Below, in pieces: positions 10,801 through 22,900 of a stretch of DNA of 64,000 bases. Source of the DNA: Streptomyces sulphureus DSM 40104. Lineage in GTDB: Bacteria > Actinomycetota > Actinomycetes > Streptomycetales > Streptomycetaceae. The notes under the pieces are model-generated. The model was not told the DNA's origin and searched no databases. It saw only the letters and a program-made list of their open reading frames with translations. Where the stretch lies: NCBI RefSeq assembly GCF_000381025.1, contig NZ_KB905816.1, positions 124,001 through 188,000 on the forward strand, in the 5' to 3' direction. Positions within the stretch are counted from its first letter, which is position 1. Each line of letters begins with the position of its first letter. Both the position numbers and the translations under genes were made by a program.

Positions 10801-13186
10801 GGAGACGGTGCGCACCGGCCCCGACCGCGAGACGGCGGCCGCCGCGCTCGGTGCGGCGGCAGCGGAGGGGCCGACGCTCTCCGGTGTCGTCAGCCTGCTC
10901 GACACGGCCGAGGAGCTCCTCGTCCTCGTCCAGGCGCTCGGCGACGTGCGGGTCGGCGCACGGCTGTGGTGCGTCACCCGGGGCGCGGTCGGGGTCGGCC
11001 CCGCGGAGGCGCCGACGGACCTGGATGCGGCGGCGGTGTGGGGCCTGGGCCGCGTGGCGGGCCTGGAGCACCCCGAACGGTGGGGCGGGCTCGTCGACCT
11101 TCCCGCGGAGGAAGACGAACGTGTCGTCGGCTGGCTCGCAGGCGTCCTGACGGGCGAGGGGCACGAGGACCAGGTCGCGCTCCGCGCGGGCGGCGTCTGG
11201 CTGCGGCGGATCGAACCCGCACCGGCCGGGCCGCCCCTGCGTACCTGGGGCCCGCGGGGGACCGTCCTCATCACCGGGGGAACCGGCTCGCTGGGGGCGC
11301 ACCTCGCGCGACGGTTCGCGCGGCAGGGCGGCTGCTCCCTCGTGCTCGTCTCCCGGAGCGGGTGCGCGGCGGACGGCGCCAGGGACCTGGTGCGCCGGCT
11401 CGAGGCCACCGGCACCCCGGTGCGGGTCGTCGCCGCCGACGTCGCCGACGGGTCGCGGATGTCCCGGCTCGTCGCCGAACTCGCCGAGGAGGGCGAGCCG
11501 GTGCGCGCCGTCTTCCACACCGCCGGCTGCGGGCAGAACACGCCCCTGGCGGAGATGACGGTGGAGGAGCTGCGCACCGTGTTCTCGGGGAAGGCCGCGG
11601 GCGCCCAGGTGCTCGACGAGGTCTTCGCCGACACCCCGCTCGACGCGTTCGTCCTCTTCTCCTCCCTCTCCGGCTTCTGGGGCAGCGGCCGTCAGGCCGC
11701 CTACGCCGCCGCCAACGCCCGGCTCGACGCGGTCGCCGAGCGGCGCCGCGCGCGGGGCCTCGCCGCCACCTCGGTGGCCTGGGGCGTGTGGGCCGCGTCC
11801 GGCATGCTCGACCCGGACGGCGAACGGGAGCTGCGCCGCCGGGGGTTGGTCCCCATGCCTGCCGAGGACGGCCTGCGCGCGCTCCAGCAGGTGCTCGACC
11901 GGGACGAGGGCACGCTCGCCGTCGCGGACGTCGACTGGGAGTCCTTCCTCGTCGGCTACACGGCGGCCGGACCGCGCCCGCTCGTGGAGGATCTGCCGCA
12001 CGTGCGGGCCCTGCGAAGGGAACTGCCGCCCGCGCCCGGCGGTCCGGGCCGTACCGTCGCCGAACTCGCGGGCGAGCAGCGGCAGTCGGCGCTGCGCGCC
12101 CTCGTCGGGGAGGCGGTGGCGGAGGAGCTGGGCCACTCGGACCCGTCCGCGGTCTCCGACGCACGCTCCTTCGCCGAGCTGGGGTTGGACTCCGTCTCGG
12201 CGGTCGCCGTCCGCAATCGCCTGGGCCGCGCCACGGGGCTCACGCTGCCCGCGACGCTCGCCTTCGACCGGCCGACCGTCCCCGAGGTGTGCGCGTTCCT
12301 CGAACAGGCCCTGGACGAGGGCGGGTTCGCACGGCAGGCACCCGAAGGCCCGCGCTCCGCCGACGACGAGACGTTCGCCGCCGTCTACCGGGCCGTCGCG
12401 CTCCGCGGACGGATGACCGAGGTGGAGGCGCTGCTCACCGGCGCCTCCGGGGTGCGGCGGCGGTTCCGCGACCCGGAGGAGGCGGATACGGGCCGCGTCC
12501 GTCTCGCCGCCGGCGGGGAGGCGCCCGCGGTGGTCGCCTTCCCCCCGTTCGCGCCGGTCGAGCAGTCGCTCCAGTTCGCGAGGCTCGCGATGTTCTTCCG
12601 TGACCGCCGGGACCTCTCCCTCGTCCAAGTCCCCGGCTTCCAGCCGGACTCGGCGCTCGCCGAGACGCTGGAGACGCTCGTCGACGCGATGGCGGCGCAG
12701 GCCCTCCGCTGCGCGGAAGGGGAGCCGTTCGCGCTGCTGGGGTACTCCTCCAGCGGCTGGCTCGCGCAGGCGGTCACCGGGCGGCTGGAGGAGTGGGGCG
12801 AACGGCCGCGCGGCGTGGTGCTGCTCGACACCTACCTGCCGGACAGCATGCCCCTGAGCCTGCGCCGCGCGATGAACTACGAGGTCAACGAGCGGCGTTC
12901 GCGGTTCACCACGATGAACTTCACGACGCTCACCGCACTCGGCACCTACCGGGCCCTCTTCCGGCCGTGGTCGCCCGCTCCGACGAGCGCCCCCACTCTC
13001 TTCGTCGCCCCGCAGGACCGCATCCCCGGCGACCCGGCGGTCCCCCGACCCGACGACGAGGAGTGGCGTGCCCGGTGGCCGCTGCCGCACACCAGGGTCA
13101 GCGTCCCCGGCGACCACTGCACTCTGGTCGCCGAGCACGCCGACGAGACGGCCGCCGCCGTGCACGACTGGCTCGGCAAGGTCTGA
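7814..13186 (+). CDS. Type I PKS, chain-terminating module KS-AT-KR-ACP-TE
   Basis: This is 1790 residues; the GTG at 7814 follows a GAAAGG ribosome-binding site. It opens with an N-terminal docking helix. The KS cysteine is Cys212, the AT serine is Ser647 (GHSVG) and HAFH at 746-749 indicates malonyl-CoA. There is no DH. The KR (near 1149) has Trp in SLSGFWGS and no LDD, so it is predicted A-type with an active Ser/Tyr pair. The ACP serine is Ser1460 in a GLDS context. From about 1560 a type I thioesterase follows: nucleophile elbow GYSSSG (Ser1645), LLDTY with the likely catalytic Asp, and a late GDHCTL with the catalytic His. The TE should release the finished chain by lactonisation or hydrolysis as a 3-hydroxyacyl product. 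Oddly, the terminating module sits in the middle of the PKS gene row. Confidence 0.96.
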   Translation: MSTAQPPSTEDRLRYFVRQLTGELRQARLELAEQGARGTEPVAIVGMSCRLPGGVTRPEELWQLVLDGTDAISAFPTDRGWDTERLYDPSGDRPGTTYTCEGGFLYGAGEFDAGFFGISPREALGMDPQQRQLLETSWEALEHASLLPAALRGSRTGVYVGAATQGYGFDVSTGGVGVEGYGITGVSTSVLSGRIAYTLGLQGPAVTIDTACSSSLVALHLACQSLQRGETDLALVGGATVMPTPSTFVEFSRQGGLARDGRCKSFAADADGTGWSEGVAFLVVERLSEARRRGHRVHALVRGSAVNQDGASMGLSAPNGPAQQRVITEALASGGLTPEGVDVVEAHGTGTRLGDPIEAQALLATYGQGRPADRPLRLGALKSNIGHTQSASGIAGVLKMVEALRHRTMPRTLHADTRSPEVDWDSGAVELLTENRPWPCAGHPRRAGVSAFGIGGTNAHVILEEPEAEPEAASPAHALPVPLVVSGTSPDAVRGQATALRTHLAAHPDLPTADVARSLVAHRTLFDHRAVVLAEDGTADEALARVAPVAAGRGRAGALFSGQGAQHPGMGRRLAADFPVFAEALDEVCATTDPLLGRSLTEVMWREPAEVLARTEYAQPALFAFELALARLWRSWGLRFAAVAGHSVGEVAAAVVSGVLSTGDGARLAVARGRLMQALPPGGAMVAVAAGETEVATMLEGETEAVIAAVNGPSAVVVSGARAAVLRVRDYWRARGRRTRQLRVSHAFHSPLMDPMLDGFAEAVAELAFHRPEIPVSPSADTPHPFDSPEYWAEHARRTVRFADAVAHMPEVDVLVELGPDAALTPLVDDGRPVLASARRDRSETRTVLSALCGAHAHGVPVDWSALLGEGRPVPLPTYAFQRDTYWLTAAGPKAPSPPQERFWTAVEQGDARELTEALGAPAELLPVLPELSRWHREASDRLRLDAWRYRATWRPAPQPRSAPRVPGTWLVVLPERDEGATAGRLRALTRTLADVETVRTGPDRETAAAALGAAAAEGPTLSGVVSLLDTAEELLVLVQALGDVRVGARLWCVTRGAVGVGPAEAPTDLDAAAVWGLGRVAGLEHPERWGGLVDLPAEEDERVVGWLAGVLTGEGHEDQVALRAGGVWLRRIEPAPAGPPLRTWGPRGTVLITGGTGSLGAHLARRFARQGGCSLVLVSRSGCAADGARDLVRRLEATGTPVRVVAADVADGSRMSRLVAELAEEGEPVRAVFHTAGCGQNTPLAEMTVEELRTVFSGKAAGAQVLDEVFADTPLDAFVLFSSLSGFWGSGRQAAYAAANARLDAVAERRRARGLAATSVAWGVWAASGMLDPDGERELRRRGLVPMPAEDGLRALQQVLDRDEGTLAVADVDWESFLVGYTAAGPRPLVEDLPHVRALRRELPPAPGGPGRTVAELAGEQRQSALRALVGEAVAEELGHSDPSAVSDARSFAELGLDSVSAVAVRNRLGRATGLTLPATLAFDRPTVPEVCAFLEQALDEGGFARQAPEGPRSADDETFAAVYRAVALRGRMTEVEALLTGASGVRRRFRDPEEADTGRVRLAAGGEAPAVVAFPPFAPVEQSLQFARLAMFFRDRRDLSLVQVPGFQPDSALAETLETLVDAMAAQALRCAEGEPFALLGYSSSGWLAQAVTGRLEEWGERPRGVVLLDTYLPDSMPLSLRRAMNYEVNERRSRFTTMNFTTLTALGTYRALFRPWSPAPTSAPTLFVAPQDRIPGDPAVPRPDDEEWRARWPLPHTRVSVPGDHCTLVAEHADETAAAVHDWLGKV

Positions 13187-13209
13187 ACCGCACCCGGAAG
13201 GCGCTGATC

Positions 13210-16200
13210 ATGGTCGCTGAAGAGGAACTGCTCGGCTATCTCAGGCGAGTCACCACGGAGTTGCACGACACCCGGAGGCGGTTGGCGGAGGCCGAGGCGG
13301 TGCGCGACGAGCCCGTCGCCGTCGTCGCGATGGGCTGCCGCCTGCCCGGCGGCGTCTCCTCGCCCGAGGACCTGTGGCGGCTCGTCTCCCTCGGGCACGA
13401 CGCCGTCTCGCGGTTCCCCGAGGACCGCGGCTGGGACACGGCGACGCTCCACGACCCCGACTCGGCGCGCCCCGGCACGAGTTACGTCGACGCCGGCGGC
13501 TTCCTCGCGGACGTCGCCGGGTTCGACGCCGAGTTCTTCGGTATCTCGCCCCGCGAAGCCCTGGCGATGGACCCGCAGCAGCGGCTCCTCCTGGAGGTCG
13601 CCTGGGAGGCGCTGGAGAGGCTGGGCACCGACCCGGCCTCGCTCCGCGGCAGCCGGGCCGGCGTCTTCGTCGGCGGCGGCGCGCAGGACTACGCCGAGCT
13701 GGCGAGGACCGCGGCCGACACCGCCGGGTACCTCGCCACCGGCAACGCGCCGGCCGTCCTCGCCGGGCGGCTCGCGTACGTGCTCGGGACGGAGGGGCCC
13801 GCCGTCACGGTGGACACGGCCTGCTCGTCGTCGCTGGTCGCGCTGCACCAGGCGTGCCACGCGCTGCGGCACCGGGAGTGCGAACTCGCGCTCGCGGGCG
13901 GCGTGACCGTACTCGCCAGCCCGCAGGTCTTCGTGGAGTTCAGCGCCCAGCGGGGGCTGGCGCCCGACGGCCGGGCGAAGTCCTTCGCCGCGGGCGCCGA
14001 CGGCACCGGTTGGGCGGAGGGCGTCGGGCTCCTGGTGCTGGAGCGGCTCGGCGACGCCCGGCGCAACGGGCACGAGGTGCTGGCGCTCGTCCGCGGCTCG
14101 GCCGTCAACCAGGACGGCGCCTCCAACGGGCTGACCGCGCCCAGCGGTCCGGCACAGCAGCACGTCATCCGGCAGGCGCTCGCCAACGCGCGGCTCTCCC
14201 AGACCGAGGTCGACGCGGTCGAGGCGCACGGCACCGGCACGGCGCTGGGCGACCCCGTCGAGGCCCGGGCGCTGCTGGCGACGTACGGGCAGGGACGGCC
14301 GGCCGACCGGCCGCTGTGGCTCGGCTCCCTGAAGTCCAACATCGGCCATGCGCAGGCGGCTGCCGGAGTGGCGGGCGTCATCAAGACGGTGCTGGCGCTG
14401 CGGCACGGCGTGCTGCCGAAAACGCTCCATGTAAACGCGCCCACCCCGCACGTCGACTGGTCCTCGGGGGCGGTCTCCCTGCTCACCGAGGCGCAGGAGT
14501 GGCCCGCGCGGGACGGCAGGCCGAGGCGGGCGGGCGTCTCGTCCTTCGGTGTCAGCGGCACCAACGCACACGTGGTCCTGGAGGAGTCCCCGGACTCCCC
14601 GGCGCCGCCGACCGCGCACCCGGAGCCCGCCGTTGCGCTGCCGTGGGTGCTGTCGGCGAGGACGCCGCAGGCGCTCAGGGACCAGGCCGAACGGCTCCAC
14701 TCGTGGACCGACGAGGCGGACGGGCCCGAGGGCGACGCCGCTCCGGCCGCCGTCGGCGCTGCGCTCCTGCGGAGCAGGACGGTCCTGGAGCACCGCGCCG
14801 TCGTCGTCGGCGACAGCCGGGACGCGCTGCGGGCGGGGCTCGCCCGGCTGTCCGGCGCCGAGGCGAGCACCGTGCGTTCCACCCGGCCGGTCTCCGGCCT
14901 CGCCGACGCCGGTGAGCGCGTCGTCCTCGTCTTCCCCGGACAGGGCGCGCAGTGGGACGGAATGGCACGGTCGCTCCTCGCCACCTCGCCGGTCTTCGCC
15001 GACCGGCTCGGGGAGTGCGCCGACGTCCTCGACCCGATGACCGGCTGGGCCCTGCTCGACGTGCTGGCGGGCAAGCCGGGCGCCCCCGCGCTCGACCGGG
15101 TCGACGTGGTGCAGCCCGCGCTCTTCGCCGTGGGGGTGGCGCTCGCCGCACTGTGGCGCGCCGGCGGCGTGGGGCCCGCCGCCGTCATGGGCCACTCGCA
15201 GGGCGAGATCGCCGCCGCCTGCGTGGCTGGGGCACTCTCCCTCGCGGACGCGGCGCGTGTGGTGGTCACGCGCTCCAGGGCGCTGCGGGTGCTGTCGGGG
15301 ACGGGCGGCATGCTCTCCGTCTCCGCGTCCGCCGAGGACGTGGCACGCCTGATCGCCGACGGCTACGGGGAGTTGGCGACGGCGTCCGTCAACGCGCGGG
15401 AGATCACGGTGGTTTCGGGTGAGATCTCCGCGCTGCGGCGGTTCGCCGCGGAGCGCGAGGCCGCCGGGACGCACGTGCGCTGGATCGCCGTCGACTACGG
15501 GTCCCACTCGGTCCAGGTGGAGGCCGTCGAGGCGGAACTCGCCGCGGAGTTGGCCGGCATCCGGCCGTGCCCGACCGCCACACCGATGTTCTCGACCGTC
15601 GACGCCGACTGGGCGGACGGCACCCGGCTCGACGCCGCCTACTGGTACCGCAACCTGCGCCGCACCGTCCTCTTCGCGCCCGCCGTCGAGAAGTTGGCGG
15701 AGCAGGGCCACGACACCTTCATCGAGGTCAGCCCGCACCCGGTGCTGACCACGGGCATCGAGGAGACGCTGCGGGAGGCGGGACCCGCGCGGCCGTGCGC
15801 GGTCACCGGCACCCTCAGGCGGGACGAGGGCGGCCGGGACGCGTTCCTCCGCGCGATGGCCGAGGCGTGGGTCCGCGGTGTGGCCGTCGACTGGGCCACC
15901 GCACTCCCCGAGGGCGCCGAGCACCGGGCGACGCTGCCCACCTACCCGTTCCAGCACCGCCGTTACTGGCCCGAAGCGGCGGCCGGCGCCGGCGACGTGA
16001 CCGCCGCTGGGCTCGACCGGGCCGCGCACCCGCTGCTCGGCGCCCTCGTCGCGCCGGCCGAGGGCGACGGTGTGCAGTGCACGGGGCGGCTCTCGCGCTC
16101 CGGGCACCCCTGGCTCGCCGAGCACACCGTCGCAGGCGCCGTGCTGCTGCCCGGCACGGCGTTCGTCGAACTCGCCCTGCACGCGGGGGCGTTGGCGGAC

Positions 16201-19200
16201 TGCCCGCGCGTCGAGCAGCTCACCCTGGAGGCGCCGCTGGAGCTGAGCGACGACGGTGCGCGCCAGTTGCGCGTCGAGGTCGGCGAGGCGGACGCCGACG
16301 GGCGGCGCAGGGTGCGCGTGTGGTCGCGGCCGGAGGGCACGGGGGCGGACTGGACGCTGCACGCCGCAGGCGCGGTCTCGCCCGCAGCCGGCGCGCAGGA
16401 GCCGGACCCGGCGCAGTGGCCGCCTCCCGACGCCGTCCCGCTGGACACGGACGACCTCTACACCGGGTTCGCCGAGGCGGGACTCGGCTACGGACCGCTC
16501 TTCCGGTCGGTGCGCGCGGCGTGGTCGGCAGGCGAGGACGTGTACGCCGAGGTGGCACTGCCCGAGGAGACCGCCACGGACGGCTTCGCGCTCCATCCGG
16601 CGCTCTTCGACGCGAGCCTCCACCCCGTCGCGCTCCTCCCCCGGCAGGCTCCGGAGCCAGAGGTGCTGCTCCCCTTCCATTGGGAGGGCGTCACCGTGCA
16701 CGCGGTCGGCGCTTCCGCACTGCGCGTCCGACTGTCGCGCAGGGGAGCGGACTCCTTCGCTCTGCACCTCTCCGACCCTGCGGGCGGCCCCGTGCTGTCG
16801 GTCGACGCGCTGACCCTGCGGCCACGCCCCGCGGACCCGTCGCGCCGTACCGCCGCGCCCGACGGCCTCTTCCGCCTCGCCTGGCCGCCGTCCCCGACCA
16901 CCGTCGCCCCCGGAAAGCCCTCGCTGGTCTTCCTCGAAGGGGAGCGGGCGGATGTCCTCTCCTCGTGCGAAGCCGGTGCGGTCCCGGACGCCGTGGTGGC
17001 CCGATGGGACGCCGACAGGGACTCGCTGGAGACCGTACTCGCGCTGCTCCAGGCGTGGTTGGGCCAGGAGCGCCCGGTCGACTCGCGTCTGGTGCTGCTC
17101 ACCGAGGGCGCGGTCCGGGCCGGCGCGGAGCCGCGGCCCGTCGACCCGGTGCAGGCAGCCGCGTGGGGGCTGGTCCGCTCCGCACAGGCGGAGAACCCGG
17201 GCCGCCTCCTCCTCGTCGACGTGGACGACCTGTCGGGCGGGGAAGCGGCGCTCGCGGCGGCGCTCGCTTCCGGGGACGAACAGTGCGCGGTGCGCGACGG
17301 CGTCGTCCACGTCCCCCGGCTGGTGAGGGCCGAGCCGCGCGGTGCGCTCGCGCCGCCCGAGGCGTCCGCCTGGCGGCTGACGACGGGCGGGCACGAGACC
17401 GTCGACGCGCTCTCGCTCACCGAGGCCCCCGACGCCCGGGCACCGCTCGCACCCGGCGGGGTCCGGGTCGCCGTACGGGCGGCGGGCCTCAACTTCCGGG
17501 ACGCGCTCCTCGCGCTCGGCATGTATCCCGGCGGCGGAGTGCTCGGCAGCGAGGCCGCGGGCGTGGTCGTGGAGTGCGCCCCCGACGTCACCGAAGTGCG
17601 CCCGGGCGACCGCGTCTTCGGCGTCGTGCCCGGCTCCCTCGGGACGCTCGTCGTCGCGGACCGGCGCACCCTCGCACCCGTGCCCGAGGGGTGGAGCTTC
17701 GCGCAGGCCGCTGCCGTGCCGGTGGCCTTCCTCACCGCCTACTACGCGCTCGTGGACCTCGCCCGCACGCGCCCGGGGGACGCGGTCCTCGTCCACGCCG
17801 CCGCCGGCGGCGTCGGCACGGCGGCCGTCCAACTCGCCCGCCACCTCGGCGCCGAGGTCTTCGGCACGGCGAGCCCGGGCAAGTGGGAGACGCTGCGGCG
17901 GGCCGGCCTCGACGACGACCACCTCGCCTCCTCCCGGACGACGGAGTTCGCCGCGCTCTTCCGCGGGGCGACGGGCGACCGCGGGATGGACGTCGTACTG
18001 AACTCGCTCACCGGCGAGTTCGTGGACGCCTCCCTCGACCTGTGCGCGGCGGGCGCCCGGTTCGTCGAGCTGGGCAAAACCGATGTGCGCGACGCCGCGG
18101 AGCTCGCCGAACGGTCCGTCGGCTACCGGGCCTTCGACCTGATGGAAGCCGGCCCCGACCGCATCCGGCAGATGCTCGCCGCGCTCCTCGAGCTCTTCGC
18201 AGCAGGCACCCTGACGCCCCCACCGGTCACGGTCCGGGACATCCGTGAGGCGCCCGACGCGTTCCGCGACCTCGCGCAGGCCCGCCGCACGGGCAAGCTC
18301 GTCCTCACCGTGCCCCGCGCGCCGGACCCGGACGGCACCGTGCTCGTCACCGGCGGCACCGGCACGCTCGGCGGCCTCGTCGCCCGCCGCCTCGTCACCG
18401 CGCACGGCGCACGGCACCTGCTCCTGGTGAGCCGGCGCGGCGAGGACGCGCCCGGAGTGGCCGCGCTCCGGCGGGAATTGACCGGACTGGGCGCCGTCGT
18501 CACCGTCGCGGCGTGCGACGTCACGGACCGGAGGGCGCTGCGGGAGATGCTGGCTGCCGTGCCCGCCGCGCATCCGCTCACCGCGGTCGTCCACGCGGCA
18601 GGCGTCCTCGACGACGGACTCGTGGGGGCGCTGACACCGGAGCGGCTGCACCGTGTGACGGGCCCCAAGGCCGACGCGGCGTGGGCGCTCCACGAGGAGA
18701 CCTGCGACGCGGACCTCGCGGCCTTCGTCACCTTCTCCTCCGCGGCAGGGCTCATGGGCGCCCCTGGCCAGGGCAACTACGCGGCGGCCAACGCCTTCCT
18801 CGACGGGCTCGCCCAACTCCGCCGCGCGCAGGGCCTCCCCGGGCTCTCCCTCGCCTGGGGGTTCTGGGAGGAGGCGAGCGGCATGACGGAGCACCTCGGC
18901 GACGCCGAGCTGCGGCGGCTCGCCCGCAACGGCATACTGCCGCTGCCCTCGGCGCAGGGCCTCGAGCTGTTCGACGCGGCACTCGCCGCGGACCACCACG
19001 GCGTCCTCGCGCCGGTCCGGCTGAGCATGCGCGCGCTGCGCGCCCGGGCCGCGGACGACGCGCTGCCGCCGCTGCTCCACCGGCTCGCCGGGGTGGGAGC
19101 ACTGCGGACGGCCGCAGGCGCCACCTCCGCCGGGGGTTCCCTCGTACGGCGGCTCGCCGGGCTCGCGCCTGCACAACGCAGGGAGATGTGCCTGGAGTTC

Positions 19201-19662
19201 GTCCGGCGGGAGGCCGCCGCCGTCCTCGGGTACGGGGAGGGAACCCCGCTCGAAGCCGACCAGGCGTTCAGGGACCTGGGCTTCGACTCGCTCACCGCCG
19301 TGGAGCTCCGCAACCGGGTCAACCGGGCGACCGGTCTCCGGCTGCCCGTCACGCTCGTCTTCGACGTCCCCACCGCTCGCGCCCTCGCCGAGCTGCTCGA
19401 CACCGACCTGGCGCCCGCCGGCTCCGGCGCACCGGGCGGCCTGGACGAGGCGTTGGACCACTTGGAGGAGCAACTGACCGCCCTCCACGAGGACTTCCCC
19501 GAGCGCGACCGCATCACCTCGCGTCTGCGGTCGCTGGCGCAGCGGTGGACCGACCGGCGCCGCACGCCCGCGCAGCCCACCGCCGACGACAGCTCCGACA
19601 TCGAACTCGCCGACGACGAGGAGATCTTCGATCTGATCGACAGGGAGCTCGGCACCGCCTGA
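13210..19662 (+). CDS. Type I PKS, fully reducing module KS-AT-DH-ER-KR-ACP
   Basis: This is 2150 residues from the ATG at 13210, 23 bp after the TE-bearing gene. The N-terminal docking helix leads to a KS with Cys205. The AT has Ser663 (GHSQG) and YGSH at 763-766, a one-residue variant of the methylmalonyl signature YASH, so methylmalonyl-CoA is the likely substrate. The DH has its catalytic His972 in [10 protein letters not shown] and Asp1134 in FDASLH. The ER has the [15 protein letters not shown] segment and the nucleotide motif [13 protein letters not shown] near 1527. The KR (near 1709) has LDD. The ACP serine is Ser2027, followed by a C-terminal docking tail. All reductive domains look intact, so this module should leave a saturated methylene. 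The docking tail shows that it feeds another module despite its position after the TE gene. Confidence 0.96.
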   Translation: MVAEEELLGYLRRVTTELHDTRRRLAEAEAVRDEPVAVVAMGCRLPGGVSSPEDLWRLVSLGHDAVSRFPEDRGWDTATLHDPDSARPGTSYVDAGGFLADVAGFDAEFFGISPREALAMDPQQRLLLEVAWEALERLGTDPASLRGSRAGVFVGGGAQDYAELARTAADTAGYLATGNAPAVLAGRLAYVLGTEGPAVTVDTACSSSLVALHQACHALRHRECELALAGGVTVLASPQVFVEFSAQRGLAPDGRAKSFAAGADGTGWAEGVGLLVLERLGDARRNGHEVLALVRGSAVNQDGASNGLTAPSGPAQQHVIRQALANARLSQTEVDAVEAHGTGTALGDPVEARALLATYGQGRPADRPLWLGSLKSNIGHAQAAAGVAGVIKTVLALRHGVLPKTLHVNAPTPHVDWSSGAVSLLTEAQEWPARDGRPRRAGVSSFGVSGTNAHVVLEESPDSPAPPTAHPEPAVALPWVLSARTPQALRDQAERLHSWTDEADGPEGDAAPAAVGAALLRSRTVLEHRAVVVGDSRDALRAGLARLSGAEASTVRSTRPVSGLADAGERVVLVFPGQGAQWDGMARSLLATSPVFADRLGECADVLDPMTGWALLDVLAGKPGAPALDRVDVVQPALFAVGVALAALWRAGGVGPAAVMGHSQGEIAAACVAGALSLADAARVVVTRSRALRVLSGTGGMLSVSASAEDVARLIADGYGELATASVNAREITVVSGEISALRRFAAEREAAGTHVRWIAVDYGSHSVQVEAVEAELAAELAGIRPCPTATPMFSTVDADWADGTRLDAAYWYRNLRRTVLFAPAVEKLAEQGHDTFIEVSPHPVLTTGIEETLREAGPARPCAVTGTLRRDEGGRDAFLRAMAEAWVRGVAVDWATALPEGAEHRATLPTYPFQHRRYWPEAAAGAGDVTAAGLDRAAHPLLGALVAPAEGDGVQCTGRLSRSGHPWLAEHTVAGAVLLPGTAFVELALHAGALADCPRVEQLTLEAPLELSDDGARQLRVEVGEADADGRRRVRVWSRPEGTGADWTLHAAGAVSPAAGAQEPDPAQWPPPDAVPLDTDDLYTGFAEAGLGYGPLFRSVRAAWSAGEDVYAEVALPEETATDGFALHPALFDASLHPVALLPRQAPEPEVLLPFHWEGVTVHAVGASALRVRLSRRGADSFALHLSDPAGGPVLSVDALTLRPRPADPSRRTAAPDGLFRLAWPPSPTTVAPGKPSLVFLEGERADVLSSCEAGAVPDAVVARWDADRDSLETVLALLQAWLGQERPVDSRLVLLTEGAVRAGAEPRPVDPVQAAAWGLVRSAQAENPGRLLLVDVDDLSGGEAALAAALASGDEQCAVRDGVVHVPRLVRAEPRGALAPPEASAWRLTTGGHETVDALSLTEAPDARAPLAPGGVRVAVRAAGLNFRDALLALGMYPGGGVLGSEAAGVVVECAPDVTEVRPGDRVFGVVPGSLGTLVVADRRTLAPVPEGWSFAQAAAVPVAFLTAYYALVDLARTRPGDAVLVHAAAGGVGTAAVQLARHLGAEVFGTASPGKWETLRRAGLDDDHLASSRTTEFAALFRGATGDRGMDVVLNSLTGEFVDASLDLCAAGARFVELGKTDVRDAAELAERSVGYRAFDLMEAGPDRIRQMLAALLELFAAGTLTPPPVTVRDIREAPDAFRDLAQARRTGKLVLTVPRAPDPDGTVLVTGGTGTLGGLVARRLVTAHGARHLLLVSRRGEDAPGVAALRRELTGLGAVVTVAACDVTDRRALREMLAAVPAAHPLTAVVHAAGVLDDGLVGALTPERLHRVTGPKADAAWALHEETCDADLAAFVTFSSAAGLMGAPGQGNYAAANAFLDGLAQLRRAQGLPGLSLAWGFWEEASGMTEHLGDAELRRLARNGILPLPSAQGLELFDAALAADHHGVLAPVRLSMRALRARAADDALPPLLHRLAGVGALRTAAGATSAGGSLVRRLAGLAPAQRREMCLEFVRREAAAVLGYGEGTPLEADQAFRDLGFDSLTAVELRNRVNRATGLRLPVTLVFDVPTARALAELLDTDLAPAGSGAPGGLDEALDHLEEQLTALHEDFPERDRITSRLRSLAQRWTDRRRTPAQPTADDSSDIELADDEEIFDLIDRELGTA

Positions 19663-19959
19663 CGGAGGGCGGGACCGAGTCGCACGGCCCCCCTCACCGG
19701 CCCAAGGCGCGTACGCCCGAGCCTCAGGCGACCGAACCGGCTCAGGGGCCGTCGAGTGCTCCACCGACGCACGCCCCGCCTGCCGAAGCACACCGCAACG
19801 GCGGCCGGTTCAGGAGACAGCGAAGAAGTCCCGAGCGAAAAGGTCCCGAACCGACCACTCCCTTGAGCAACCCCGCCCCCACCCGCATCGGAACACACCG
19901 GTAGCGCCGCCAGTCCGGGAGACCGGCCGACGAAAACCAGGCGCGGTTCCGCCACCGGT
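19663..19959. other. Intergenic space between convergent PKS genes
   Basis: No convincing gene is visible in these 297 bp. The two flanking PKS genes end here from opposite strands, so the space should hold their terminators, but I see no strong hairpin with a T run. A 13-bp string CCGGTTCAGGAGA near 19804 recurs across the stop codon of the minus-strand PKS near 19955; it may be a trace of past duplication or rearrangement. Confidence 0.6.
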
Positions 19960-22900
19960 TCAGGAGATGCCGAACTCCTCGCCGATGAGCGCGAACATCT
20001 CCTCGTCCGTCGCCGTGTCGAGGTCCCGCCGTCCGTCGGGGTCCCCGTCCGAGGTTTCCGCGTCCTTCCACCGGGAGAGCAGGCCCGTCAGCCGCATGAC
20101 GACCTTCGCCCGCAGCAGTTCGTCGGTGCCCGCGGCGGCCGCTTCGGCTTCGAGCGCCTGGAGGTGGTCCTCCACGGAAGCGGCGGCTTCGCCGCCCAGG
20201 AGGGTGCCGAGGAACGCGGCGGCCTTGCGGGGCGTGGGGTGGTCGAAGGCGAGCGAGACGGGCGCGCGCACGCCGAGCGCGGACTGGAGGCGCTGGCGGA
20301 GCCCGACAGAGGCGAGCGAGTCGAAACCCACCTCGCGGAAGGCCGTGTCGGAGCCGACGGCGTCGGCCGTGGCGTGCCCCAGCACGGCGGCGGCCTCGGT
20401 GCGCACGAGGTCGAGGAGGGCCTCCGCGCGCTCCGCCTCCGGCAGCGCGGCGAGACGCCGGTGCTCGGCCGCGGTGCCCGCGTCGGCTTCGGTGCCGGCC
20501 TCCCGGGCCGCCAAGCGGCGGACCTGCGGGATGTCCTCGACGAGCGGCCGGGCGCGGGCCGCGGTGTAACCGGGCAGGAACCGCGCCCAGTCGACGTCGG
20601 CCACCACCACGCACGCCTCGTCGAGCAGAAGGGCCGTCTCCAGCGCCCTGACCGCCTGAGCCGGCTCCATGGGACGCAGGCCGCGGCGGCGGAGCTCCTC
20701 GCCGTACTCCCCGATCATCCCGGTGCCGCCCCACATGCCCCACGCCACGGAGGTGGCGACGGCGCCGCGCGCCCGCCGCTGCGCGGCGAGAGCGTCGAGG
20801 CAGGCGTTGCCTGCGGCGTACGCGGCACTCATCCCGCTCCCCCAGGTCGCGGAGGCGGAGGAGAAGAGCACGAACGCGTCCAGCTCCCGGTCGGCGAGCA
20901 ACCCGTCCAGCGCGACCGCGCCCGCCACCTTGCCCTCGACCGTCTTCGCGCACTCCTCCAGCGTCATCGAGGAGAGCGCGGTGGTCTGGGGCACCCCCGC
21001 GGCGTGCACCACCGTGCGCACCGGAGGACCTTCGGACTCGACGTCCTCGAGGAGCGACTTGAGCGCGCCCGGGTCCGACACGTCGCACGCGGCCACCACC
21101 ACCGCTGCGCCCGACTCCCGCAGGTCGGCTTCGAGCCCCGCGGCGCCGTGCGCCGCGGGGCCGCTGCGGCTCAGCAGCACGAGCCGCTCGGCACCCGCCG
21201 TGACCAGCCACCGGGCGAGGTGCGCGCCGAGCGCCCCCGTCCCGCCCGTCACCAGCGCCGTGCCGCCGGTCCGGAAACCGGCGTCGGCCGTCCGTGCCCT
21301 GGCGCCCGCCGCCGCCGGCACCAGCCTCCTGACGTACACGCCCGAGGCCCTGACGGCGAGTTGGTCCTCGTCACCGGCGGCCCGCACCACGTCGAGGAGC
21401 GACGCCGTGGCGCGCTCGTCCGGCTCGGGAGGGAGGTCCACGAGGCCGCCCCAGCGATCGGGGTGCTCCAGACCGACGACCCGGCCCATGCCCCAGACCT
21501 GCGCCTGCCCCGGGAGAGCCGCCGGCTCGTCCTCCGTCACGGCGACCGCCCCCGAAGTGACCAGCCACAGTGGGGCGTTGACGCCGGCGTCGCCCAACGC
21601 CTGGGTCAGCAGCAGGCTCGACGCCACGCCCTCGGCGAGTCCGCCGGGCAGCGCCCGGCTCTCCGACGCGGCCGTGACGAGCGCCAGCACCCCGGCGAGG
21701 TCGCCGGAATCCGACGCGGCGCACCCTGCGATCCGGGCCGCGAGCGTGTCGCGGTCCGCGGTCCGCGGGGCGACCTCCAGACGGACCGTGGTCGCATCGG
21801 CGAGTGCCTCGACCGTCCGCTCCATCCAGGGCGGCACGGCGTCTTCGGGCACCACCACCAGCCAACGTCCGGTCGCGGCACCGGTGTTGGCAGGCGTGGT
21901 CCAGGGCTTCCACACCACCCGGTAGCGCCAGGCGTCGAGCGTCGCGGCCTGTTCCCTCCGCGCGTGCCAGTCGGCGAGCGCGGGCAGCACCTCGCGGAGC
22001 GCGTCCCGGGTCCGCCCCTTCGCCCCGAGTTCGGCGGCGAGTGCGTCCTCGTCGGACGAGCGGACCGCCGTCCAGAACTCCGCGTCGGCGGGCGGGGTTT
22101 CCTCCTCGGCCCCGCCTGCCGGGGGCAGCCAGTAGCGCTGCCGCTGGAACGCGTACGTCGGCAGCTCGGTCCAACCGGGCGCGCTCTCCTGCTCCGCCCC
22201 GCCCGGCAGGCCGGCGAGCACCGCGGCCCAGTCGACGTCGAGACCCCTCGTCCAGCCCTCGCCTGCCGAGAGGAGCAGCCGCCGCAGCGCGGGCTCGCCC
22301 TGGCGCAGCGAGCCCAGAACGACCGCGGAGCTGCCGGCCTCGTCGATCGTCTCCTGCATCCCGACGGTGAGCGCGGGGTGGGCGCTGACCTCGACGAAGA
22401 ACCGGCTGCCCGTGCGGGCCAGTTCGGCGACCACCTCCGAGAGCCGCACCGTGTGCCGCAGGTTGCGGAACCAGTAGCGGCCGTCGAGCGCCGTGCCGCG
22501 GACGAGAGCGGCGTCCACGGTCGAGTAGAGCGGCGCCGTCCCCTCGCGGGGGCGGATGTCGGCGAGTTCGGCCTCCAACTCCGCGCGGATCGCCTCCATG
22601 TGGGGCGAATGCCCGGCGACGTCCGCCTTCACCTGCCGGGTGCGCACACCGCCCTCCCGGCAGTGGGCACGCAGCTCCTCCAGGTCGGCCACCGGCCCGG
22701 AGACGACCACGGAGCGGGGGCCGTTGACCACCGCGACGGAGAGCCGGTCCCGCTCCGCGAGCAGCCGGTCCACCTCCGCGCGGCTCGCCGCGACCGCGAC
22801 CATGCCGCCGGTCCCCGACATCTGCCGCAGCAGCCGGGACCGGACGGCGACCACTTTCGCCGCGTCGCCGAGCGAGAGAGCCCCCGCCACGTACGCCGCA

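Noticed and set aside
12946..19791. A 2281-codon open frame on the minus strand across the fully reducing PKS gene
   Set aside because: It is a by-product of high-GC codon use. Its translation is Arg/Gly/Pro-rich with no domain motifs, while the plus strand shows complete KS, AT, DH, ER, KR and ACP domains.
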